Assembly (NCBI RefSeq): GCF_000953825.1
Contig: NZ_BBUL01000093.1
Coordinates: forward strand, 124,001 to 188,000
DNA from: Cellvibrio sp. OA-2007
GTDB taxonomy: Bacteria; Pseudomonadota; Gammaproteobacteria; Pseudomonadales; Cellvibrionaceae
Direction: 5' to 3'
Length of the DNA stretch: 64,000 nt
Below are positions 52,190-58,750 of the stretch, piece by piece (within the stretch, counting starts at the first letter, position 1; every line of letters begins with the position of its first letter). A program made the position numbers and the translations under genes. The notes beneath the pieces were generated by a model. The model did no database searches. It saw nothing but the letters and a program-made list of their open reading frames with translations, and was not told the DNA's origin.

Positions 52190-52254
52190 GGATTTTCCTA
52201 TTATTTATTTGTTATTTTTTGGAATTGCTTATCTGAAAAATTCGGATCGCACTC

Positions 52255-52415
52255 CGACACACTCTTTGAGACACGCCGTAAACCCCCTTCGGGACCTGCC
52301 CTCAATAAATTGCGGTCGTTCCGTGCGCGCAAAACACGTTTTGCTTGTTGCGCACTACACCCCTGTAGGCTCATCTTCGACATCCATGTCTCAGACGGTC
52401 TCAAGAACTCCAACC
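52255..52415. repeat. Structured intergenic repeat (copy 2, longer)
   Basis: On the minus strand this contains GACCGTCTGAGACATGGATG, then GATGAGCCTACAGGGGTGTA, closely matching the core of 7579-7678. An extra stretch of about 75 bp follows before a CGGCGTGTC end. TTGAGAC words face each other at both ends. It fills most of the 307-bp gap between dbpA and the permease gene. A 70-codon minus-strand frame here is the repeat read as protein. Confidence 0.75.
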
Positions 52416-52496
52416 CTATGTGTTTTTAACTACATTAATACTATTAAGGTGAGAAAACTGACGATAAAATTTACTTATTTTTCAAATTGAAAATTA

Positions 52497-53873
52497 TCAA
52501 AGGCGTCTTGCACGAAACTTCCTACCTTTTAATCTTCCATCAGATAACTGTTTTAATGCTGCCCGTGCGATGCTGTGATCGACCGCGACATAGGCAGAAT
52601 TATCAAACATATCAATTTTGCCGATTTTCTCAAACGGCAACCCAGCGTCTTTAGTTAATGCCCCGATGATATCACCGGGGCGCAACTTATCTTTTTTGCC
52701 GCCATCAATATGCAAGGTCACCATTGCGGGTGAAGGCACCAAGTTTTTATCGGCCTGGGGTAAGGTTTCGAGCGCAATCGACTGCTTCATATAATCTTCG
52801 AGACGATTAATCTTGTGCACTTCTTTTTGCACTACCAAGCTTAATGCCAAACCCGATTCACCCGCGCGGCCAGTGCGACCGATGCGATGCACGTGTACGT
52901 CGCTGTCGCGCGCCAAATCGACATTAATAACTGCATCCAAACCTTTGATATCAATGCCGCGTGCAGCCACATCGGTGGCAATCAATACCGAGCAACTGCG
53001 ATTGGAAAAACGCACCAATACTTGATCGCGTTCTTTTTGTTCCAAATCGCCATGCAATGCCAAAGCACTTACATCTTGATCACGTAAATAATCCAGCAAC
53101 TCATCACAAGCAACTTTAGTATTGCAAAATGCGATAGAGCTAGCCGGTTGAAAATGTGCAAGCAACGCTAACACTGCAGGATAAGTTTCATCACCAGCCT
53201 GCAATTCATAAAAATGTTGTTCGATATTGGTTTCGCTGTGAATAGCTTCCACTTTCACCATCTTGGGTTCGCGCTGGTAACGCGCACTGATTTTTTTAAT
53301 ATCATCAGGATAGGTGGCGGAAAACAATAAGGTCTGACGCTCGGTATTGCAGGCCGCCAATACAGTTTCCAGATCATCGGCAAAGCCCATTTCCAACATG
53401 CGGTCAGCTTCATCCAGCACCAATTGATTAATGCAGTCGAGTTTCAAGGTGCCTTTGGCGATATGATCGACAATGCGGCCTGGTGTACCCACAACAATAT
53501 GCGCGCCGCGCTCGAGGGAGCCAATTTGCGGGCCAATTGAAACACCACCGCAGAGTGTTAATACTTTTACGTTGTGCGTCAGGCGCGCGAGACGACGAAT
53601 TTCTTTCGCAACCTGATCAGCCAATTCGCGCGTAGGGCAAAGCACTAAAGCTTGCACACCAAAAAAACGCACATTTAATTTTTCTAACAACGCAATACCA
53701 AACGCGGCGGTTTTTCCGCTGCCGGTTTTTGCTTGCGCGATAATATCTTGCCCTTGCAACACCAACGGTAAACTTTGCGCCTGAATCTGGGTCATTTCGT
53801 TATAACCAAGCGATTCAAGGTTGGCGAGCATATCGGCACTGAGCGATAAAGAAGAAAAAGCGGTGGTAGTCAC
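52497..53873 (-). CDS. dbpA: DEAD-box RNA helicase DbpA
   Basis: I start at the GTG at 53873 (VTTTAFSSLSL), which has GAGACG upstream; the frame is open 31 codons earlier. The 458-residue helicase has AKTGSGKT, PTRELADQV, DEAD in VLDEADRMLEMGF, SAT, and HRIGRTGRAG. The C-terminal 75 residues (KDKLRPGDIIGALTKDAGL, FDNSAYVAVDHSIARAALKQ) are the RNA-binding domain that targets DbpA to hairpin 92 of 23S rRNA, identifying it among DEAD proteins. It helps 50S assembly. Confidence 0.93.
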   Translation of the reverse strand: MTTTAFSSLSLSADMLANLESLGYNEMTQIQAQSLPLVLQGQDIIAQAKTGSGKTAAFGIALLEKLNVRFFGVQALVLCPTRELADQVAKEIRRLARLTHNVKVLTLCGGVSIGPQIGSLERGAHIVVGTPGRIVDHIAKGTLKLDCINQLVLDEADRMLEMGFADDLETVLAACNTERQTLLFSATYPDDIKKISARYQREPKMVKVEAIHSETNIEQHFYELQAGDETYPAVLALLAHFQPASSIAFCNTKVACDELLDYLRDQDVSALALHGDLEQKERDQVLVRFSNRSCSVLIATDVAARGIDIKGLDAVINVDLARDSDVHVHRIGRTGRAGESGLALSLVVQKEVHKINRLEDYMKQSIALETLPQADKNLVPSPAMVTLHIDGGKKDKLRPGDIIGALTKDAGLPFEKIGKIDMFDNSAYVAVDHSIARAALKQLSDGRLKGRKFRARRL

Positions 53874-53987
53874 AGGCGTCTCGATGGAATAAATAAATAC
53901 GTGGATAATGCGCGCAGAATACCAGTAAAATCCCCTCAAGTCGCCCAGGATAAGGGCTGCACACACTATAGGATTAGATCATTTTTT

Positions 53988-54806
53988 ATGAATTTACCTT
54001 ATCGCCTGAAGTTTTCTCTTGGCTCGTTATTACTTATCGCACTTGGCAATATCTGTCACGCGCAAGAAGAGAACAATAAAAAATGGGAGCTGGGCCTAGG
54101 TATTGGCGCCATCAGCGGGCCAGATTATCGCGGGTCAGATGAGTACCGCACGTTTATCAGCCCGATCCCCTATGTTGTGTATCGGGGGAAAATTATTCGC
54201 ACTGATCGCGATGGCGTTCGCGGCAATTTTTTGCGCACTGATCAATATGAATTTACCTTTAGCGCTAGCGCATCCATCACACCCGATGCCGATAAAAATG
54301 AACTTCGTGAAGATATGCCTGAACTAGGCTCAACGCTGGAATTAGGGCCATCTTTCAACATTAATTTAACCGGCGATAATTTTGCGCATGGCTGGCACGC
54401 ACAAATTCCCTGGCGCGCGGTATTTGCGCTAGGTGCAGCTGAGTCGGGTTACATAGGTTCGGTTTTTCAACCCCAGCTGGTTTACCGCACCAAACTGGGT
54501 GACTGGGCGCTAAATTATCGTGCCGGCATTATGTTTGCGAGCGATGACTATCACGATTATTACTACAATGTAGAACAAGAATATGTAACTGAAACGCGTG
54601 CCTACTTTAACGCGGATGGTGGTTATAGCGGCTGGAATAATCAGATTGCATTAAGCCGCAGTTTTAATACTAACGGCATTAATACGAGGCTTGCGTTGTT
54701 TGTTCGTTACGACAATATCAGCGGCACCGATTTCACTAACAGCGCCTTAGTAAAAACACGTGATGTTTATCGTGGAGGTATTGCATTTATATGGGTAATT
54801 AAATAA
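53988..54806 (+). CDS. MipA/OmpV family outer-membrane protein
   Basis: The start at 53988 gives a signal peptide (LGSLLLIALGNICHAQ, cleavage near residue 25). The 272-residue product is beta-rich with alternating strands, contains GAISGPDYRGSDEYRTF, a family start feature, and ends in an aromatic terminal strand (GIAFIWVIK), though the last residue is Lys and not Phe/Tyr. Members are barrels or scaffolds linked to murein synthesis (MipA) or are simply porin-like (OmpV). It is divergent from dbpA and convergent with the next gene. Confidence 0.82.
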   Translation: MNLPYRLKFSLGSLLLIALGNICHAQEENNKKWELGLGIGAISGPDYRGSDEYRTFISPIPYVVYRGKIIRTDRDGVRGNFLRTDQYEFTFSASASITPDADKNELREDMPELGSTLELGPSFNINLTGDNFAHGWHAQIPWRAVFALGAAESGYIGSVFQPQLVYRTKLGDWALNYRAGIMFASDDYHDYYYNVEQEYVTETRAYFNADGGYSGWNNQIALSRSFNTNGINTRLALFVRYDNISGTDFTNSALVKTRDVYRGGIAFIWVIK

Positions 54807-54818
54807 TCGTACTGATTT

Positions 54819-55427
54819 TTATAAGCGTCTCAATAACCCAAGCGTTTTTATTAAGGGTATGGCTTCAAATAAACCAGACTGCTGTGCTAGCTGCCAAATT
54901 TCAAATGGTGGGCGACCGCCATCAGCAGGATTGGGAAATACATCGTGAATCGCCAGCCAGCCGCCGCGCACCACATGAGGTGCCCAAGCGCGATAATCAG
55001 TTAGAGCCGCCGCCATGCTGTGGCCACCATCGATAAACACCATACTCAAAGGCGTTGACCAATAGCGCGCAGCTAATTGCGACGGTGCAACAATGGGCAC
55101 TACGCAATCTTCCAACTGTGCACGCGCAAGCGTGTGGCGAAATTCACGAAAGCTATCCATTTTGCCGAATTCTTTATCGTACAAAAGTGGGTCGTGATAT
55201 TCCTCGCCCAACTGATGCTCTTCCGAGCCGCGATGATGATCAACCGCATATAAGATGCTATTCGCTTTTTTACAAGCACTGCCGAGATATACGGTAGACT
55301 TACCGCAGTAGCTACCAATTTCCAAACAGGGGCCGAGCGATGCAACCGCTAAGGCTTGCTCATACAGTGCAGCGCCCTCTTGTGGATCTAAAAAACCTTT
55401 TACTGAATTTATATCAATTGGCAGCAT
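54819..55427 (-). CDS. Class I SAM-dependent methyltransferase
   Basis: The 202-residue protein has a class I methyltransferase core with LEIGSYCGKSTVYLGSA (motif I), ILYAVDHHRGSEEH, and SMVFIDGGHSMAAALTDYRA, typical of the Methyltransf_24/CmcI-like group. The substrate is unknown. There is no signal peptide. It is divergent from a hexapeptide acyltransferase gene with 64 bp between starts, hinting at surface-sugar modification. Confidence 0.85.
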   Translation of the reverse strand: MLPIDINSVKGFLDPQEGAALYEQALAVASLGPCLEIGSYCGKSTVYLGSACKKANSILYAVDHHRGSEEHQLGEEYHDPLLYDKEFGKMDSFREFRHTLARAQLEDCVVPIVAPSQLAARYWSTPLSMVFIDGGHSMAAALTDYRAWAPHVVRGGWLAIHDVFPNPADGGRPPFEIWQLAQQSGLFEAIPLIKTLGLLRRL

Positions 55428-55491
55428 TGTTATTCTCGCTCATAATCGTGGCAATAATTCTACCAGACAAACACTTTAAGCGAACCCGCCC

Positions 55492-56214
55492 ATGCGCCGC
55501 AGCAGCACACCTTACCTGATCAAACGTCTCTACAAAATTATCAACCAATGGTATGTGCAGCGTTTTGTCGCAACGCAATTTGATACGCTAGGCAGCATCC
55601 CGGAAATTGCACATCCACGCAGCTTGGTTATTTTCGGGCGCAATATTCATTTGGGCAAATATGCGCAAATTATTTGCGCGAGCGATAATTGCGTGCGCTT
55701 CACAAGCTGGCCAAGCAAACAAGCCGATGCGGAAATTGTTATTGGCGATTACTGTTTAATTTCACCGGGCGTGCGTATTTCAGCGGCGCAGTCGATTCGA
55801 ATTGGCGACAACTGTATGCTGGCGGCCAATGTCATCATTAGCGATAGCGATTGGCACGGCATTTACAATCGCATTCGCCCATTTCGCTGCACCAAACCGG
55901 TAGTGATTGAAAATAATGTGTGGCTGGGGGAGCGAGTGATAGTCACTAAAGGTGTGACCATTGGCGAAAATTCGGTAGTGGGGGCAGGCTCAGTGGTCAC
56001 CAGAAATATTCCAGCCAACTCAGTGGCGGCGGGGAATCCTGCGCGGATTATTAAAACAATTAATCCCAGCCGCAGAATGTTAAAACGGGAATTATTATTT
56101 TCTGATGCTGAACATTATTTTTATAATCAGGATCAGCTAGATAAATATATGCTCGGTAATAACGGCTGGTGGAATTGGTTGCGCTCGTTAATCAAACCCA
56201 ATACGCATGATTAA
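55492..56214 (+). CDS. Left-handed beta-helix acyltransferase
   Basis: A 240-residue hexapeptide-repeat enzyme. Repeat turns such as EIVIGDYCLISPGVRISAAQ and SIRIGDNCMLAANVIISDSD form the beta-helix, with the catalytic His in SDWHGIY and the acyl-CoA face in NNVWLGERVIVTKGVTIGEN and AAGNPARIIK. It is a WbbJ/LacA-type O-acetyltransferase, probably acting on a lipopolysaccharide or exopolysaccharide sugar. It has a non-repeat C-terminal tail of about 40 residues (ELLFSDAEHYFYNQDQLDKY). Confidence 0.87.
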   Translation: MRRSSTPYLIKRLYKIINQWYVQRFVATQFDTLGSIPEIAHPRSLVIFGRNIHLGKYAQIICASDNCVRFTSWPSKQADAEIVIGDYCLISPGVRISAAQSIRIGDNCMLAANVIISDSDWHGIYNRIRPFRCTKPVVIENNVWLGERVIVTKGVTIGENSVVGAGSVVTRNIPANSVAAGNPARIIKTINPSRRMLKRELLFSDAEHYFYNQDQLDKYMLGNNGWWNWLRSLIKPNTHD

Positions 56215-56248
56215 TCAACAAAGCAATTCCTACATTCATTTCTAAAAA

Positions 56249-56809
56249 CTATTTTAGGTCGAGTGCAATACGCAATAAAGCAGCAACTGAAATGGCATCG
56301 GTGATCTCGCCGCGCTTAACCATTTCTATAGCGTCGACTAACAGAATTTTTTTGACTTCAATATCCTCGGTAGCTTCAAGCTGCTGCTGACCGGCGAACA
56401 AATCGCGAGCCACAAACACTTCGCAAAACTCATCGCTTACTGAATTGGACAAATGCATTGTCATTAAGGGCTGCCAATCATGAGCTTGCAATCCCACCTC
56501 TTCTTCAAGCTCACGTTTTGCTGCAGCAAGCGGGCTTTCGCATTGCGGGCAGCCGCCTTCCGGAATTTCCCAGGTGTATTGATTGAGTGTGTAGCGGCTT
56601 TGTTTTACTAGCCAAGTATTGCCTTCATCGTCAATAGGCACCACACCAATGGCGGTATTTTTAAAATGCACTACGCCGTAGATGCCGTCGGTACCCTTAG
56701 GGGTGACGACCTCTTCGTGAGCAACTCTTATCCAAGGGTTTTCATATGCAACCACTGATGTTTTGGTTTGCCAACCGCCAACTTTTGCAATGGGAAATTT
56801 TTCAGCCAT
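56249..56809 (-). CDS. Nudix hydrolase
   Basis: The 186-residue protein has the complete Nudix box GGCPQCESPLAAAKRELEEE followed by VGL, preceded by WEIPEG. The sequence resembles the ADP-ribose pyrophosphatase/NudF-like branch, with the VVHFKNTAIGVVPID strand before it. It hydrolyses a nucleoside diphosphate linked to another moiety; the exact substrate is not clear. The next gene on the same strand (DUF3301) ends 20 bp upstream of its start, so they are probably co-transcribed. Confidence 0.87.
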   Translation of the reverse strand: MAEKFPIAKVGGWQTKTSVVAYENPWIRVAHEEVVTPKGTDGIYGVVHFKNTAIGVVPIDDEGNTWLVKQSRYTLNQYTWEIPEGGCPQCESPLAAAKRELEEEVGLQAHDWQPLMTMHLSNSVSDEFCEVFVARDLFAGQQQLEATEDIEVKKILLVDAIEMVKRGEITDAISVAALLRIALDLK

Positions 56810-56828
56810 ATAAAATCCAGATTAATCT

Positions 56829-57146
56829 TTAGTGCACACGATGTGCATCAAGCTCCACCTGAGTAATGCGCGAGCCCAGCATGATTACTCGCCCTAAATA
56901 ACGATCTGCACCCGAGACGGTAAATTCAAAATAGAACGCGCGCCAGAGCGATAACTTTCCCTGCTCGTTGCGTTTAAACCACAAGCGGCGCAGATATACG
57001 TTTTCATCCAATAGCTGCACCTGCATTTCTTCGCAACGTTTTTGTGCGGCATTAAATGCGCGCTCTTTTACTACCAATGCACCACGCCAGTAATAGATAG
57101 CAACAACAATAAGGGTAAGCCATAAGACGGATTGTAAATCGAACAT
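56829..57146 (-). CDS. DUF3301 family membrane protein
   Basis: Starting at the ATG at 57146, this is a 105-residue protein with one N-terminal membrane span (VLWLTLIVVAIYYW) followed by a cytoplasmic domain with conserved VYLRRLWFKRNEQGKLSLWR and YFEFTVSGADRYLGRVIMLG. These features match the DUF3301 family of gammaproteobacteria, whose role is unknown to me. It precedes the Nudix gene in a likely two-gene unit. Confidence 0.83.
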   Translation of the reverse strand: MFDLQSVLWLTLIVVAIYYWRGALVVKERAFNAAQKRCEEMQVQLLDENVYLRRLWFKRNEQGKLSLWRAFYFEFTVSGADRYLGRVIMLGSRITQVELDAHRVH

Positions 57147-57261
57147 GAAACAGAAGCCGATGAGAAAAACTAACGAAGGCCGATCACCACAGGATGACGG
57201 AATAGAGTGCAGCAAATTGCGATAAACACCGAGGTATCACAATCAAGTCTTCTAAAACAGC

Positions 57262-57291
57262 AAAGGGTGATTGATTGCTCAATCACCCTTT
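57262..57291 (-). terminator. Terminator of the cold-shock gene
   Basis: AAAGGGTGATTGA (57262-57274) pairs with TCAATCACCCTTT (57279-57291), a 13-bp perfect stem directly after the cold-shock gene. Confidence 0.88.
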
Positions 57292-57307
57292 TCGAAACTC
57301 ACTCAAA

Positions 57308-57517
57308 TTAGAGTGGAGTTACGTTTTCTGCTTGTGGACCCTTTTGACCTTGGGTTACTTCGAAAGTCACTTTCTGACCTTCTTTCAAGGTTTTACGGCC
57401 ATTGCCGTTGATTGCACGGAAGTGTACAAATACATCTGCACCACCTTCACGTTCAATAAAACCATAACCTTTGTCATCGTTGAACCATTTAACAACACCA
57501 GAGACTAGATCTGACAT
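57308..57517 (-). CDS. Cold-shock domain protein (CspA family)
   Basis: Starting at ATG 57517, this 69-residue single-stranded nucleic-acid-binding protein has RNP1 (KGYGFIERE) and RNP2 (VFVHF), and begins [15 protein letters not shown]. It melts RNA structure, in the cold or constitutively. A promoter at 57711-57739 would give an untranslated leader of about 185 nt with two hairpins, as in cold-inducible csp genes, which suggests post-transcriptional control. Other csp genes may exist in the genome, so no number is assigned. Confidence 0.93.
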   Translation of the reverse strand: MSDLVSGVVKWFNDDKGYGFIEREGGADVFVHFRAINGNGRKTLKEGQKVTFEVTQGQKGPQAENVTPL

Positions 57518-57542
57518 AGCGTCCTCATCTTGCATTTAAAAC

Positions 57543-57616
57543 GTCAGCGTAGCTGACCGAACAAAAAAACCGACTTTACTAAAAGCCAGAGTGAAATAGC
57601 TTGAAATAAAGCTATT
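57543..57616 (-). promoter_or_regulatory. Structured leader of the cold-shock gene
   Basis: Two hairpins occur in the leader: GTCAGC/GCTGAC (57543-57548 and 57552-57557) close to the ribosome site, and AATAGCTT/AAGCTATT (57595-57602 and 57609-57616). They may be temperature-sensitive structure. Confidence 0.5.
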
Positions 57617-57710
57617 GCTCAGGTCGTGGTACGTCCAAGTGTCTTGAGCAAGCAAGCGGGTGTCTTACAAAAGTCTAGTCTTGGGGCGGATCTCAATCTG
57701 TAGCGGTTCA

Positions 57711-57739
57711 AAATTAAAACACTGATCTTGTCGAGTCAA
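57711..57739 (-). promoter_or_regulatory. Sigma-70 promoter of the cold-shock gene
   Basis: On the minus strand, TTGACT (57734-57739) and TAATTT (57711-57716) are 17 bp apart. Confidence 0.75.
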
Positions 57740-57802
57740 GCAGTTAACCGTGAATTTAGCGATTATCGCCACTTTTTGTAATGCTGGGTATGAGGCACAC
57801 AA

Positions 57803-58177
57803 TCAATCGGGCATTTTGGAGTCATCATCGCTTTTTTTGCCATTCTTTTGTGCAGATTTTGCCGTAGCTTTACCCAAAGTTTCGTGCAAAAACAGTGCAA
57901 GCGGAATTAATACAAAGCCCAAGATCATTACATGTCGTTTAATGCTTTGAAATTCGTAGCCTTGTTTTGCTAATTGATAGCAGGCCAGCGCCCAAGCTGC
58001 CGCGGCAAAATAGCCCCAACGCTGTTGTTTAAAAACACCCCAGGCAATAGCCGCAGTAACAGACGCCAAAAACACGCCATAGATATTAAGAAATGAAATA
58101 AAACCGGCGGCCGATGCAACTAAAACAATTAACAGTAGGCCATTTAATACGTTTGAAACAATTAGGAGTTTTGACAT
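57803..58177 (-). CDS. Hypothetical membrane protein
   Basis: A 124-residue protein with about four membrane segments (LLIVLVASAAGFISFL, VFLASVTAAIAWGVF, YFAAAAWALACYQLA, MILGFVLIPLALFLH) and a charged C-terminal tail (KNGKKSDDDSK). AAAGAAG lies before the ATG. No family is recognised. It sits between the cold-shock gene and the MgtC-like gene, 36 bp downstream of the latter, and may share its transcript. Confidence 0.7.
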   Translation of the reverse strand: MSKLLIVSNVLNGLLLIVLVASAAGFISFLNIYGVFLASVTAAIAWGVFKQQRWGYFAAAAWALACYQLAKQGYEFQSIKRHVMILGFVLIPLALFLHETLGKATAKSAQKNGKKSDDDSKMPD

Positions 58178-58213
58178 AAATACTTCTTTAGGAGCGTTAC
58201 TTTTCTACACCAA

Positions 58214-58729
58214 CTAATCAGAACTGGATTTACCTTTACCACGCCAGTCTTGATATTTTTTATGTACACCGCGCGTGAAGGATTGGGAATAATCTTCAAG
58301 GAAGTCTACTCCCACTAATACGACAATCACGACCAAGGATAATTTGATCGCCACCAGGTTGTAACCTATCGCAATCACCACACCAATCGACGCCAACATC
58401 CAAATGGTCGCTGCCGAGGTTACCCCCAATACAAAACCATCGCGCGCCAACATAACACCAGCGCCCAAAAAGCCAATGCCGGTAATCACCTGACCGATAA
58501 TGCGCGAGGGGTCGGTTACCACCTTTTCCGGGCCGGAAAAATGAGCCGAGGCAAATAGCGATGCAGCGATAAAAATATAGGTGCCGAGGGTGATGAGGGA
58601 GGAGGTGCGAATACCGACGGGTTTGCCACGCAGCTGCCGCTCAATTCCGATAATACTGCCGCACAACAAGGCAGTGCCAATCGCACTCCAATCAAACGGA
58701 GTGACCGACAAGATTACATCTAGATCCAT
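58214..58729 (-). CDS. MgtC/SapB family membrane protein
   Basis: The 171-residue protein shows the MgtC/SapB pattern: LLCGSIIGIERQLRGKPVGI with the conserved GxERQ, RTSSLITLGTYIF, GIGFLGAGVML and VTSAATIWMLASIGV. It has about five membrane spans. In pathogens MgtC inhibits ATP synthase and supports growth at low magnesium; environmental members are less understood. It starts 22 bp after the UbiH-UbiI gene on the same strand and may be the last member of the ygfB-pepP-ubi unit. Confidence 0.88.
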   Translation of the reverse strand: MDLDVILSVTPFDWSAIGTALLCGSIIGIERQLRGKPVGIRTSSLITLGTYIFIAASLFASAHFSGPEKVVTDPSRIIGQVITGIGFLGAGVMLARDGFVLGVTSAATIWMLASIGVVIAIGYNLVAIKLSLVVIVVLVGVDFLEDYSQSFTRGVHKKYQDWRGKGKSSSD

Positions 58730-58750
58730 AGACTTACCTCAGCACGCAAA

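Noticed and set aside
52201-52413. Minus-strand 70-codon frame sharing the peptide TWMS and SLQGC with a frame at 7542-7751
   Set aside because: The similarity is explained by the shared structured DNA repeat; both frames are different, short and without ribosome sites.
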